Assembly: GCA_964544055.1 (NCBI GenBank)
Contig: CAZJAA010000015.1
Location: 1-59,685 of the forward strand
From: SIG299 sp964544055
Lineage (GTDB): Bacteria > Bacillota > Clostridia > Lachnospirales > Lachnospiraceae
Length of the DNA: 59,685 bases
Direction: 5' to 3'
Made by a program: the position numbers and the translations under genes. How positions within the stretch are numbered: the first letter of the stretch is position 1; each line of letters begins with the position of its first letter. The notes under the pieces were generated by a model. The model was not told the origin of the DNA and searched no databases. It saw nothing but the letters and a program-made list of their open reading frames with translations. Positions 8,344 to 18,143 of the stretch are shown here, one piece after another.

Positions 8344-8580
8344 ATAGTTCTAAAATAATACGAATATAATTAGATAATGATTATTAATAAAGAATTTGGA
8401 ATCAAATTGGTTTAGACTATAGCAAATGTGTTGCCGGTTATTGTAGTCGTCAAAAAGAATATATTTTCAATCGTAAATGCGACAGGCAATTTTAAAACTG
8501 CTTTTCTATTCCGACAAAAGAGATAGCACATGATGTCGAAACGATGGATACAAGGTTATACAGCGAAAGAGAGGAAAACG

Positions 8581-9747
8581 ATGTTACATACACCAGATAT
8601 TGATAAGTTAATTGAAGTATCTCTGGCAAAGGGAGAATACGCAGGAGCAAGTCTTTTAGTGCTTCAAAACGGAAAGGAGCTGTACCGTGCGGTATATGGT
8701 GAGGCAGACATGGAACGACGTATTCCGGTAAAACAGGATACGATTTTTCATTTATATTCTATGTCAAAGCCGATTACGGCAGTGGCGGTCATGAAACTTC
8801 AGGAGCAGGGAAAACTTGATTTGCATGCAGCCGTAGGAGATTTTTTGCCATGTTTTAATGATATGACTGTATGGGACGGAACACAGGAGATACCAGCGGA
8901 GAGAAAAATTACTGTCTGGGATTGTCTGAATATGACGAGCGGCATTCCGTATCCGTGTGAAGAACTGGAATCCGGAAGGCGACTGGATAAAGTATTCCGT
9001 CGGCTGATTGCCCGCAGGGAAGCCGGAGAAACAGTGAATACGATGGAATGGATGAAAGCAGTGGCAGAAGTACCGCTTGTATTTCAGCCCGGAGAAAAAT
9101 GGATGTATGGTTTTTCGGCAGATGTGCTGGGAGCCGTGGTGGAAGCGGCTTCCGGTGTAAGATTTGGGAAATTTCTGAAGAAAGAAATTTTTACACCGCT
9201 TGGAATGAACGATACCGGATTTTTTGTGCCGGAAGAGAACTGGGATCGTTTTGCTGTTTCGTATGAAAACTGGTCTTCCGGTATACTTGTGCCGTTTACG
9301 GCAAGTCATCTGGGTGAGTATTACAGAAAAGATGTGGCGTTTGAATCCGGTGGTGCCGGCATGGTATCTACCATAGATGACTATGCCAGATTTGCACAGA
9401 TGCTATTGCAGGGCGGAAGCTTTGGCGACGTGCAGATACTGAAGCCCGAAACGGTAAAACAGATGTCACAGAACCATCTGACCGTGTCGCAGCGTAAGAC
9501 TTTCGACTGGGAGAGTGTAAAGGGTTATGGTTATGGTTGCCTGATGCGCTGTCTGGAAGATGTAAACGCGGCAGAAACTTGCGGCAATGCAGGGGAGTTT
9601 GGCTGGGATGGCTGGACAGGCAATTATGTGACAATAAATCCGGAAAAAAATATTGTCCTGCTGTTTTTTGTGCAGCGGTGCGGTGCCGGATTTGGCGAGC
9701 TGACGAGAAATGTGCGGGAAGCTGTGTATGAAGCGTTGAATGAATAA
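8581..9747 (+). CDS. Serine hydrolase of the class C beta-lactamase/esterase family
   Basis: A 388-residue serine hydrolase without a signal peptide. Residues 60-63 (SMSK) form the S-x-x-K catalytic motif, with Ser60 as nucleophile and Lys63 as base. WMYGFSADVLG supplies the Y-x-[NS]-like tyrosine, and FGWDGWTGNY near the C-terminus takes the place of the KTG box. Cytoplasmic members are usually esterases or D-amino peptidases rather than antibiotic-hydrolysing lactamases. The ATG at 8581 has GAGAGG 5-10 bases upstream; an in-frame extension back to 8530 lacks one. The AT-rich gap 8344-8580 shows no recognisable gene or clear promoter. Confidence 0.85.
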   Translation: MLHTPDIDKLIEVSLAKGEYAGASLLVLQNGKELYRAVYGEADMERRIPVKQDTIFHLYSMSKPITAVAVMKLQEQGKLDLHAAVGDFLPCFNDMTVWDGTQEIPAERKITVWDCLNMTSGIPYPCEELESGRRLDKVFRRLIARREAGETVNTMEWMKAVAEVPLVFQPGEKWMYGFSADVLGAVVEAASGVRFGKFLKKEIFTPLGMNDTGFFVPEENWDRFAVSYENWSSGILVPFTASHLGEYYRKDVAFESGGAGMVSTIDDYARFAQMLLQGGSFGDVQILKPETVKQMSQNHLTVSQRKTFDWESVKGYGYGCLMRCLEDVNAAETCGNAGEFGWDGWTGNYVTINPEKNIVLLFFVQRCGAGFGELTRNVREAVYEALNE

Positions 9748-9762
9748 AATAAGAAAACAAAG

Positions 9763-9796
9763 AGCCGGAAGAAATCAATATTCTTTCCGGCTTTTA
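9763..9796. terminator. Terminator between the convergent serine hydrolase and MATE genes
   Basis: AGCCGGAA (9763-9770) pairs with TTCCGGCT (9785-9792), followed by TTTT. It lies between two genes pointing at each other and probably ends the plus-strand transcript. The minus-strand T-run is weaker. Confidence 0.75.
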
Positions 9797-9823
9797 TGAT
9801 ACATTCGGAATGGGGATTTTATG

Positions 9824-11152
9824 TCAGGCCTTTTGATGATATAGTGTTCGCAGGCACAGAGGGATTTCCCAGAGAAGCATCATCATCCATCCGGCGGCAC
9901 AGGCAAATGCGATGCCACGGATGCCCAAAGAAGGGGCCAACAGGTAAGTTGCTGCAACACGGATGCTTGTCTGGATGATAGTGCCGCATAAGGTAATTTT
10001 TAGCTTTCCCATGCCACGGAAAAAGCCCTGAACGCAGTTTGTCATGGCCGGAAGAAAATAAAATACTGCCATCAGGGAAAGGTATTTGGCACCGGTGTGG
10101 ATAACGGCAGAAGCATCTTCACCGGTAACAAAAAGAGACATCAGTGGTTCTTTGGCGAAGAAAACAAAACTGCCAAAAAACAGCCAGTAGAGGGTTTCCA
10201 GAGCGACACCTGCAGCATATCCTTTTGCAATGCGTTCCTTTTTTTCGGCACCACGGTTCTGTGCAATGTAAGTTGTGACAGCCTGACCGATGCTTTGCCC
10301 GGGAACAAGTGCCAGAGCGTCAATTCGGGATACGGCATTAAAGGCAGCAATGACATCAACACCGAGGGCGTTTACCTGACTTTGGATTAACAGTTTTCCG
10401 ATAGGCTGTACGGACTGCTGCAGGGCAGAAACACCGCCGTATTGAATCGTCTGTTTTAAGTGTTCTTTGTTAATCACCCATTCTCCTGCTTGCGGATAAA
10501 GTTCCGGCAGATGTTTTGCTAGGTAAAGAGCGGCAAGCAGGGCAGAAACGGCTTCTGCAATAACTGTGGTCGTGGCACTGCATACAATGCCAAAGCCGAG
10601 ACCACCAATAAAAATGATATCGAGTACACCGTTTAAAATGGAGGCAAACATCAGAAATTTTAAAGGTGTTTTGGAATCGCCGACACTTTTTAGTGCTGCG
10701 GAAAGGGCATTATAAAAAAAGGTAAACGGAGCACCAAGAAAGGTGATGGTTACGTAAATGGAGGTAGTATCCATAATTTCTTCCGGCACGCCAAGCAGGG
10801 TAAGAATCGGATGTACCAGCAGAATGCCGAGAATTGCAATCAGAACGCTTAATATTGTACCGGAAAGGAGGGTGGTTGCAAATTGAATCCGCAGTTCTTT
10901 TAAATGCTTTGCTCCGAAAAATTCACTCATCAGAACTCCGGCACCAATGCAGAGCCCAGAAATGGAGAGGATAACCAGATTCATTAAAGGGGAAGCTATT
11001 CCAACGGCAGCGAGTGCGTCCCTGCCGATAAAACGACCAACGATAATGGAATCGATGGCGTTGTAGCCCATCTGGAACCAGTTGCTTAAAATTAGCGGAA
11101 GGGCATAACTGCATAAGTGGCTTGCGGCAGAACCCTTTGTCATATCTTTCAT
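9824..11152 (-). CDS. MATE family efflux transporter
   Basis: A 442-residue integral membrane protein with about twelve hydrophobic segments, of the multidrug and toxic compound extrusion family (Na+ or H+ antiport across the cytoplasmic membrane). The N-terminus KDMTKGSAASHLCSYALPLI and the IDSIIVGRFIGRDALAAVG segment are typical of the Firmicute DinF/NorM-like group. The start at 11152 (MKDMTKG) fits other members; an extension to 11230 adds an unlikely charged leader. An ATG three codons later is also possible. It is a single gene with opposite orientation to both neighbours. Substrate unknown. Confidence 0.88.
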   Translation of the reverse strand: MKDMTKGSAASHLCSYALPLILSNWFQMGYNAIDSIIVGRFIGRDALAAVGIASPLMNLVILSISGLCIGAGVLMSEFFGAKHLKELRIQFATTLLSGTILSVLIAILGILLVHPILTLLGVPEEIMDTTSIYVTITFLGAPFTFFYNALSAALKSVGDSKTPLKFLMFASILNGVLDIIFIGGLGFGIVCSATTTVIAEAVSALLAALYLAKHLPELYPQAGEWVINKEHLKQTIQYGGVSALQQSVQPIGKLLIQSQVNALGVDVIAAFNAVSRIDALALVPGQSIGQAVTTYIAQNRGAEKKERIAKGYAAGVALETLYWLFFGSFVFFAKEPLMSLFVTGEDASAVIHTGAKYLSLMAVFYFLPAMTNCVQGFFRGMGKLKITLCGTIIQTSIRVAATYLLAPSLGIRGIAFACAAGWMMMLLWEIPLCLRTLYHQKA

Positions 11153-11438
11153 TTGCCTGTTTTCCTCGCTTTCTGAAAATATTTTCTGTTCTCCGTGTTT
11201 ATTATAGACGTTTCGAAAAAGAATGTCCATAGAAAGATTGCTTGCTTTTTCATGGGAAAATTGTAAAAAAAGCTATAGTAAAAAAAGGAAACTCAAAAAA
11301 ACTATGGACAAGAAAAATGAAAGTGGTTACAATAATAGAAGCTATATGTGAAAAAAGAGGAATTGTTGATTCTTATAAAACAGTTATCAAAACGAGATAC
11401 AAGGGCATGGTAACGAAAAATGGGAGGTTCATACACAA

Positions 11439-12839
11439 ATGCATCGGAATATTAAAATATGTTACATTGGCGGTGGCTCAAAATTGTGGGCAAGAGTATT
11501 TATGTCAGACCTGGCGGTAGCAGATGGACTATCCGGCGAAATCGCCCTGTATGACATTGATAAAGAGGCAGCCGAACGCAACGCTAAAATCGGCGGCTAT
11601 ATCAATCAGAATCCAAATACGGCTTCCAAATTTACCTATACAGTATGTGATAATTTGGAAACAGCATTGCAGAATGCGGATTTTGTGATTCTTTCTATTC
11701 TGCCCGGTACGTTTAAAGAAATGCGCAGTGATGTACATACGCCGGAAAAATACGGTATTTATCAGTCGGTTGGGGACACGGCAGGACCGGGCGGTGTTCT
11801 TCGTGCCATGCGTACAGTTCCGCTTTATGAAGAATTTGCGGAAAAAATAAAGGAAATCTGCCCAAAAGCTTGGGTTATCAATTTTACGAATCCAATGAGC
11901 ATTTGCGTAAAAACGCTGTATGATGTGTTCCCGGAAATCAAAGCGTTCGGATGCTGTCATGAGGTTTTTCATGCACAGAAGTTTTTAACGGTAATGCTGA
12001 AAGAACTGCGCGGAATAGAAGCTGACCGGAAGAGTATTTATACGGATGCGTGCGGTGTCAACCATTTTACATGGATTACCGAGGCAAAATATCAGAATAT
12101 GGATCTTTTGGAACTAATTCCGGAGTTTGCGGAAAAATTTGGTGCAGACGGTTATTACGAAGAAGGAGATGACCGGTTTGCTTTCCGGCATGACCCATTT
12201 GCTTACGGAAATAAAGTGAAAATGGATTTATATGAAAGATATGGAGCACTGGCGGCAGCCGGAGACCGTCATCTGGTGGAATTTCTGCCAAACAACTGGT
12301 ATTTGAAAAATCCGGAAACGGTAAAAGAGTGGGCATTTAATCTGACTACCGTGGATTACAGGGAACAGGATCAGGCGAAAAAAATTGCAGATACGATTGA
12401 AATGGCAGAGGGACGCAAAGAGTTTCCGGTGCAGAAATCGGAGGAAGAAGCCGTAGAGCTTTTGAAAGCAATTCTTGGCTTTGATACGGTAGTTTCCAAT
12501 GTGAATATGCCTAACCGCGGCCAGATGCCGCAGCTGCCGTATGGTTCCATTGTAGAAACAAATTGTGTATTTTCCAATGACTGTGTACGCCCGGTGGTTT
12601 CGAATCCTTTGCCGGTGGGAGCGGAAAATCTGGTGTACCGTTGCTGTGTCAATATTGATAACACCTACGAAGGAATCAAAGAAAGAAATCTGGAAAAAAT
12701 ATTTCAGGCGTTTGTGAATCAGCCATTATGTAACTGCTTACCGATAAAGGATGCCAGAAAACTGTTTTGTGAAATGTGTTTTAATACGCATGAATATCTG
12801 GAACCTTATTTTGATTTATCTCCACTTACAAAAATGTAA
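11439..12839 (+). CDS. GH4 family glycosidase (LplD/alpha-glucuronidase-like)
   Basis: A 466-residue NAD+- and metal-dependent glycosidase of family GH4, which cleaves by an oxidation-elimination route. The Rossmann motif ICYIGGGSKLW is at the N-terminus, and NFTNPMS and GDTAGPGGVLRAMRT are family blocks. CCHE and GVNHFTW supply the metal-binding Cys and His. The group with this GPGG block includes LplD, an alpha-galacturonidase, so a uronide substrate is possible but not shown. It stands just upstream of an LplB/LplC-type importer, matching the B. subtilis lpl grouping. GGAGG lies 11 bases before the ATG. The 286 bases upstream (11153-11438) hold no gene I recognise. Confidence 0.85.
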   Translation: MHRNIKICYIGGGSKLWARVFMSDLAVADGLSGEIALYDIDKEAAERNAKIGGYINQNPNTASKFTYTVCDNLETALQNADFVILSILPGTFKEMRSDVHTPEKYGIYQSVGDTAGPGGVLRAMRTVPLYEEFAEKIKEICPKAWVINFTNPMSICVKTLYDVFPEIKAFGCCHEVFHAQKFLTVMLKELRGIEADRKSIYTDACGVNHFTWITEAKYQNMDLLELIPEFAEKFGADGYYEEGDDRFAFRHDPFAYGNKVKMDLYERYGALAAAGDRHLVEFLPNNWYLKNPETVKEWAFNLTTVDYREQDQAKKIADTIEMAEGRKEFPVQKSEEEAVELLKAILGFDTVVSNVNMPNRGQMPQLPYGSIVETNCVFSNDCVRPVVSNPLPVGAENLVYRCCVNIDNTYEGIKERNLEKIFQAFVNQPLCNCLPIKDARKLFCEMCFNTHEYLEPYFDLSPLTKM

Positions 12840-12848
12840 ACGTTTACA
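12835..12848. promoter_or_regulatory. Perfect palindromic operator (CcpA cre or LacI-family site)
   Basis: TGTAAACGTTTACA is a perfect 14-base palindrome that fits the cre consensus TGWAANCGNTNWCA. It overlaps the stop codon of the GH4 gene (12837-12839) and lies about 200 bases before the next gene. It could act on the downstream transporter genes or as a roadblock within the operon. A possible -10 (TACAAT, 12985-12990) lies in the gap but has no clear -35. Confidence 0.65.
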
Positions 12849-13044
12849 AAAACGTTGTGCAAAAGTTACAAAAAATAGTGGAAAATTTTACATGCGGAAG
12901 CAAAAATGCAAAATCATATCAAAAAAACTAAGATATTTGAAACAGTACGTCAAAAAAATCAAGGAAAAAATACGGTGTATGTTGTACAATAACAATATAT
13001 CGGAAGACAAAAGCAATATTTAAAAAATGAGAAAATTATAAAAT

Positions 13045-13644
13045 ATGAATCAAATTACATTTAAACAATATCGCACCATTGATATATCAATTTTGGTAGC
13101 GCTTACAATTATTTTCGAAGGAATAGCAACGCTGGCTACAATAAAATGGTTTGCTCTGCAGCCGGTTGCCATCTCCATCAGTCTGGCTCTGGTGTGTATG
13201 CTTATGTTTCGCTGGGGCTGGCAGGCGGGCTTTGCTGCAGTTGCCGGTGGCTTTGTGTATTGTGTGCTGTCCGGTGGAAGTCCACAGCAGTTTGCAATCT
13301 ATTGTATAGGCAATCTGTTTGCCCTGCTTGCTATGCTGTGGTTTAAAGTGTTCGGAAAAGAAAAAATCCGTACCAGCCGCTGGCACACGCTGCTTTTTGT
13401 GACAACAGCCTATGCTGGTCAGGTGCTGGGGCGTGGTTTGCTCGCAGTTCTGTTTGGCGATTCGTGGGGTGTGTTTGTTATTTTTTCAACAACCGACATT
13501 ATGTCCCTTGTTTTTGCAATTCTGGTTCTGTTCCTGTTTCGCACAACGGACGGTATGCTGGAAGACCAGAAAACCTATCTGCTCCGTCTGGACAGGCAGA
13601 AAGAAGAAACACAGGACGAACCGGTGCAGGAAGAAGAATTTTAG
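13045..13644 (+). CDS. Five- or six-pass membrane protein of unknown function
   Basis: A 199-residue hydrophobic protein with segments at about 12-32, 35-52, 56-75, 80-98, 112-135 and 140-160, ending in an acidic, charged cytoplasmic tail (about 165-199). The overall look recalls ECF-transporter S components, but no family motif is clear. The ribosome-binding site is weak (GAGA about 12 bases upstream). It stands between the GH4 enzyme and LplB, which suggests a part in uptake of the same sugar. It may be accessory to the importer; there is no direct support. Confidence 0.6.
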   Translation: MNQITFKQYRTIDISILVALTIIFEGIATLATIKWFALQPVAISISLALVCMLMFRWGWQAGFAAVAGGFVYCVLSGGSPQQFAIYCIGNLFALLAMLWFKVFGKEKIRTSRWHTLLFVTTAYAGQVLGRGLLAVLFGDSWGVFVIFSTTDIMSLVFAILVLFLFRTTDGMLEDQKTYLLRLDRQKEETQDEPVQEEEF

Positions 13645-13767
13645 AAAATTAAAATACATCAGCATAAGTGAAAAACAATGCGAGGAAATGTGCAGGTCTG
13701 CATGAAAAAACATGTGTACAGTGCGGACAATCCGCAGTTTGCTTCGCAAAACTTAAGGAGGCATATT

Positions 13768-14823
13768 ATGAAAATGAAAGCCGATGACTACCTCGTATAT
13801 GACGCAGGTACAGGAACCTACAGAGAAAACGAGGAGCAGTTGGTCAGAGATGATGTAGAAAAACATTACTGGCTCAATGTAGCAAGAACAGTAGCAAAGG
13901 ACTGGCGTCTGTACCTGATGCTCGTACCAATGATTTTAGTATTCCTGTTCTGGCGTTATTTTCCAATGTACGAATTACTTGGATGCTTTAAAGTTGAGGA
14001 TTCCGTACTGGACGTTGCCGACCAGCTGTACGCAGGTTTTGCTTATTTTAAACAGCTGTTTGGAGGAAGCTCCCTTTCCACAACGTTCTGGGCAGCTTTC
14101 CGAAATACATTCCTGTTAAGCTTTTATGGCTTGTGCTTCGGATTCCCAATGCCGATTATCGTTGCCTTGTTCTTCAACGAAATCCGCTCCAATATTTTAC
14201 GAAGTGTCATTCAGGTTGTTACATATCTTCCTAAGTTTATGTCTACCGTAGTTATGACCTCTCTGGTTACCATGCTGGTTCGCCAGGCATCCCCACTTGC
14301 GGGCATGGAAATGGGTGTTATTTCCCGCTTCCTTGTACAGCTTGGAATCATCAGCCAGGAAACCGGTGCAGCAGGCTTGTTAAACAACCCGGGATTTTTC
14401 CGTGCAATCTACCAGATTAGTGGTATTTGGGAGGGTGCAGGTTACGACAGCATTGTGTTCTTCGCAGCCATTATTGCAATCTCTCCAACCAGCTACGAAG
14501 CTGCACAGATTGACGGTGCAGGCAAGATGGCACAGATGAAGTACGTTGTGCTTCCGTCCATTCTTTCCACAATCGTAATTATGTTAATCAACCGTATCGG
14601 TTCCCTGCTGAACGTTGGGTACGAAAAAGTATTGTTGCTTTATAATCCAAACACCTACGTGACCGCAGACGTTGTTTCCACGTTTGCACAGCGTTACGGT
14701 ATTACGGACGGCCTTGTTGGTGTTGCGTCGGCGGCAGAAATGTTAAATAACATAATGGGTATGATACTTGTTATTGCTGCTAACACAATTGCTCGTAAAG
14801 CGTCTGACGTTTCATTATACTAA
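13768..14823 (+). CDS. lplB: Sugar ABC transporter permease, LplB type
   Basis: A 351-residue membrane permease with six expected spans and a long charged N-terminal cytoplasmic extension (about 1-50). The EAA-type loop contacting the ATPase is seen as SYEAAQIDGAGKMAQMKYVVLP. The hydrophobic stretch LYLMLVPMILVFLFWRYFPMY starts the first span. LplB-type permeases import oligosaccharides or uronides with LplC and a lipoprotein binding protein. AAGGAGG lies 8 bases before the ATG at 13768; the in-frame region back to 13678 has no such site. It is followed 15 bases later by lplC. Confidence 0.88.
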   Translation: MKMKADDYLVYDAGTGTYRENEEQLVRDDVEKHYWLNVARTVAKDWRLYLMLVPMILVFLFWRYFPMYELLGCFKVEDSVLDVADQLYAGFAYFKQLFGGSSLSTTFWAAFRNTFLLSFYGLCFGFPMPIIVALFFNEIRSNILRSVIQVVTYLPKFMSTVVMTSLVTMLVRQASPLAGMEMGVISRFLVQLGIISQETGAAGLLNNPGFFRAIYQISGIWEGAGYDSIVFFAAIIAISPTSYEAAQIDGAGKMAQMKYVVLPSILSTIVIMLINRIGSLLNVGYEKVLLLYNPNTYVTADVVSTFAQRYGITDGLVGVASAAEMLNNIMGMILVIAANTIARKASDVSLY

Positions 14824-14838
14824 GGAGGTACTTCTGAC

Positions 14839-15729
14839 ATGAAAAGAAAGCTTGAAGTATCCGAGCTTATATTTAAAATTTTAAGCCATGTATTTTTAAT
14901 AGTATTTGCAATCTGCTGTTTATATCCGTTCCTGTACGCTATCTCTGCTGCAATCAGCGGCATTGATGCCGTAGAAGGCGGACAGCTTGTGCTTCTCCCA
15001 AAGGATTTGCAGTTTGAGGCGTTCGCAAGCATGTTCAACAACAACATGTTCTGGAACTCCTACACAAATACACTGTTTATTACGTTCTACGGAACTTTAT
15101 GGGCCATGGGTACCTCTATTCTGGGTGCTTACGCTCTTTCCAAAAAGCGTCTGCTGTTCCGCAAAACCTTTAACTTCTTCCTTGTATTTACTATGTGGTT
15201 TTCTGCAGGTCTTGTACCTCAGTATTTAAACTACTTAAATACACAGGCGGTATTCCGTACGTTCGGCATTACCGATGACAAGTGGCTGGTTGTTATTGCC
15301 ATGGGCATGGCTGCCATGAACATCATCTTACTGCGTAACGCATTTGAGGGTGTGCCGGCAGAAATCGAAGAAGCAGCAATCGTAGACGGCGCAACCGAAT
15401 TTCAGGTGTTAAGCCGTGTTTACATTCCAATGAGTAAGTCCACGATTGCAACGGTTGCTTTATTCTTTGCAATTTCCAGATGGAATGGTTACTTCTGGGC
15501 AAGACAGATGATCAGCAACTTAAACGAGCATCCGCTCCAGGTATTCATCCGACTGAAGTTAGAGGAATTCCAGGATCCGGATATCATGACCGGCTGGAAC
15601 GAAACATATGCGGCAGATTCCGTTATCTTCGCACTGATTGTATGTTCCATCATTCCGGTACTTATTATCTATCCGTTCATTCAGAAGTATTTCGCAAAGG
15701 GCGTTAACATGGGCGGCGTAAAAGAATAG
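14839..15729 (+). CDS. lplC: Sugar ABC transporter permease, LplC/YtcP type
   Basis: The second permease of the importer, 296 residues and six spans. The EAA loop reads EIEEAAIVDGATEFQVLSRVYIP. AAGGAGG lies 11 bases before ATG. It would pair with LplB to form the membrane channel. The binding-protein gene follows after 94 bases that hold its ribosome-binding site (GGAGG) and no terminator. Confidence 0.9.
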   Translation: MKRKLEVSELIFKILSHVFLIVFAICCLYPFLYAISAAISGIDAVEGGQLVLLPKDLQFEAFASMFNNNMFWNSYTNTLFITFYGTLWAMGTSILGAYALSKKRLLFRKTFNFFLVFTMWFSAGLVPQYLNYLNTQAVFRTFGITDDKWLVVIAMGMAAMNIILLRNAFEGVPAEIEEAAIVDGATEFQVLSRVYIPMSKSTIATVALFFAISRWNGYFWARQMISNLNEHPLQVFIRLKLEEFQDPDIMTGWNETYAADSVIFALIVCSIIPVLIIYPFIQKYFAKGVNMGGVKE

Positions 15730-15823
15730 TCTGCAAACTTTGCAGAACACAATTACACAGGTTATTATTGCGATGAGCATTAATGATGATAAAGAAAAGA
15801 ATTAAAAATGGAGGGTAAAAAAC

Positions 15824-18028
15824 ATGAAAAAGAGAATTCTTTCTTTAGTTCTTGTACTGGCTATGTCTGTTGGCATGGTAGCGTGTGGCAAGGGTAATGA
15901 CGGCCTTGTAGATCCTACACCAACAACAGCAGCACAGAACGACACTACACCTGCACCAACACAGGCAGGTCAGCAGGAGGATACAAATACTCCAGCTCCA
16001 ACAGAAGCTCCGGCTTTAAAACTTGAGTATGCAGAAGGTACCGTACTTCGTATGGCTACTGGTTACAACAGCGCAAAGACAGGTATGTTCTTTGATGCTG
16101 AAACAGCAGGAGAAGGCGTAACACTTGCTGATGGCAAAACATATCAGGCCGGCGACTTAAAGCCTACCTGGGTTGAAGTACAGAACGTACTCGGTATTGT
16201 ATTTGAAAACAAGTATCAGGGTAACTCCGCAGCAAACGAATACAAGTACTGGAAAGAACAGCTTGACCAGGTTGATGTTGTATCCGGTAATGCTACAGGT
16301 CTTTCCGAAGCTGGTGTAGCTGGTGAAGTTGTAAACATTGCTGAATACCTTGACTATATGCCAAACTTCAAGGCTTACCTTGAAGCTAACCCAATTGTTC
16401 GTCTGTCCATTACAGGTGACACAGACACAGGCGCTATCTACTTCTCCCCATACTTCGACGGTGTAAACGATATCGAGCGTATGCCTCTTATGAGAACTGA
16501 CTGGGTAGAAAAGCTCTTAAACGGCGCAGGTGCTTTCACAGCTGAAAAGTCCAACAACTTAAATGCAGCAGCTTACGAGCCATATATGCCAACAAGCGGC
16601 AAGGTTGCAGCTGATGTAGTTAAGAAGGATGGTTCCGCAGTAGAATCCATCAACAAGGATTACGATGCAGCAGGCAACATTGTAAAGAATATGAACGATG
16701 CTCTTGCAGCAGGCACTGTAACAGGTGTTGACGCTGTTAACATGCTTCGTGATTACATTGACAAGGCTTACAATGGCTACTATGGCGAAAACAGAGCAGA
16801 CCTCTTCATTGGTCAGAACGCAGCATGGGATGCAGATGAATTAGTTGCACTTCTTCGTTGTGTAGTTGCTAACCCACAGACATTAAACGGCAGAGATAGC
16901 GTAAGCGGTCTTTTCTCCAGAGAAGATGACAACAACCAGAGAAGAGTAGATATGTTCCGTTTTGCAGGTACTCTCTTCGGTGTTCGTGGTCTGGAATCCA
17001 GACAGGATTACTTATATGTAGGTACTGACGGTGAACTTCATGATGCTCGTCAGGACGAAGCTACTTATGTAGCACTTGAAAAGATGAACGCTATGGTTAA
17101 GGAAGGCCTCATTTCTTCCTCTTTCGTAAAGATGGAAGACACCGACACAAAGACAATGCTTAAAGAAGATGAAGGCTTCATGCACTATGACTACAACCAG
17201 ACTCAGACTGTTTACAATGAAACACAGTTACAGGATGGCGAAAAGTACATGGCTGTTATGGTTCCTGTAGCACGTTGGAACGATGGTACTGAAAAGTACA
17301 TGAGATTCACAGAGTCCTGGAGATCCGTTAAGACAGATGGTTGGGGAATTTCCCTTAAGGGTGTAGGTAACGATACTAACAAGCTCAATGCAGCTCTTGC
17401 TCTTATCGACTACGCTTACAGCGAAGAAGGTACAATCCTTATGTCCTATGGTCCTAAGGCATTCATTAAGACAGATGCAAACGGTAATTATGTAACATTC
17501 AACTTCAACGGTACACAGATGCCTGAAATTGCAGATGCAACTTATGCAGAGCTTTGGGAAAAGGCATCCGGTAACTATACAAACTACGCTCGTATGTACC
17601 TTGGTTCTACTCTTTCCTTCATGAAGAGCCAGGCATTCGAATATCAGTGTACACATGCAGTTGGTAAGGAAGGTGCAGGTTACATCTCTACCGCTATCGG
17701 TCTTGGTACAATCAAGCATCCGGAATTAGCTATCACAGAGAACCCATGGTACACATCCGTTCCTACTGTTCTTCCTACATCTAAGGCAGAAAACGATATC
17801 GTTAAGGGCTACACAAACCTTACTGATATGTTCAGCACATCCAAGGGTAAGGTAAATATCCTTGTAGACATGATCGCAAGCGGTTATGCAGGTGCTGGTG
17901 ATGCTGCTATCACAGACGCAGCTTCCGCAGCAAAAACTGTAGCAGATACATGGAGCGGTGCAAGCTACCTTGACATCAAGCAGGGTGCATGGGAGAGCTT
18001 ACAGGACTACTATAAGAGTCTTAACTAA
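15824..18028 (+). CDS. Extracellular solute-binding lipoprotein, large LplA-like type
   Basis: A 734-residue lipoprotein, well above the usual 450-550 residues of this class. The signal peptide ends in VGMVAC with Cys21 as the lipidation site, followed by a Thr/Pro/Gln-rich linker (about 25-65). The mature domain would capture the sugar outside the membrane and hand it to LplB/LplC. The codon choice looks strongly biased (few rare codons, many GCA, GTA and GGT), as expected for a highly expressed gene. A GC-rich hairpin follows the stop and may protect the 3' end of its message. Ligand unknown. Confidence 0.88.
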   Translation: MKKRILSLVLVLAMSVGMVACGKGNDGLVDPTPTTAAQNDTTPAPTQAGQQEDTNTPAPTEAPALKLEYAEGTVLRMATGYNSAKTGMFFDAETAGEGVTLADGKTYQAGDLKPTWVEVQNVLGIVFENKYQGNSAANEYKYWKEQLDQVDVVSGNATGLSEAGVAGEVVNIAEYLDYMPNFKAYLEANPIVRLSITGDTDTGAIYFSPYFDGVNDIERMPLMRTDWVEKLLNGAGAFTAEKSNNLNAAAYEPYMPTSGKVAADVVKKDGSAVESINKDYDAAGNIVKNMNDALAAGTVTGVDAVNMLRDYIDKAYNGYYGENRADLFIGQNAAWDADELVALLRCVVANPQTLNGRDSVSGLFSREDDNNQRRVDMFRFAGTLFGVRGLESRQDYLYVGTDGELHDARQDEATYVALEKMNAMVKEGLISSSFVKMEDTDTKTMLKEDEGFMHYDYNQTQTVYNETQLQDGEKYMAVMVPVARWNDGTEKYMRFTESWRSVKTDGWGISLKGVGNDTNKLNAALALIDYAYSEEGTILMSYGPKAFIKTDANGNYVTFNFNGTQMPEIADATYAELWEKASGNYTNYARMYLGSTLSFMKSQAFEYQCTHAVGKEGAGYISTAIGLGTIKHPELAITENPWYTSVPTVLPTSKAENDIVKGYTNLTDMFSTSKGKVNILVDMIASGYAGAGDAAITDAASAAKTVADTWSGASYLDIKQGAWESLQDYYKSLN

Positions 18029-18069
18029 TTAAAAGTCAATACTGAAATTGGCAAACAGGAATTAAAATT

Positions 18070-18098
18070 CGGTGGAGGAGCTTTGGCTCCTCCGACCG
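18070..18098 (+). other. Stable hairpin after the binding-protein gene without a T-run
   Basis: CGGT plus GGAGGAGC (18074-18081) pairs with GCTCCTCC (18086-18093) and ACCG, with a TTTG loop and one bulge. The following sequence is GATAAAAAC, so it is not a strong terminator. Intercistronic hairpins after binding-protein genes commonly act as 3' message stabilisers that raise its level above the other subunits. Confidence 0.75.
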
Positions 18099-18143
18099 GA
18101 TAAAAACAATTAATTTATTGATTGTTGCAAAAAATTATGCCTT

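Noticed and set aside
8344..8580. Possible gene remnant between the Fic and serine hydrolase genes
   Set aside because: All three forward frames give short, stop-rich peptides without a family motif.
11242..11520. A 92-codon frame before and into the GH4 gene
   Set aside because: No ribosome-binding site, no known motif, and it overlaps the start of a well-supported gene in another frame.
12751..13023. A 90-codon Lys-rich frame overlapping the end of the GH4 gene
   Set aside because: It reads AT-rich intergenic sequence and an out-of-frame part of GH4; there is no start signal.
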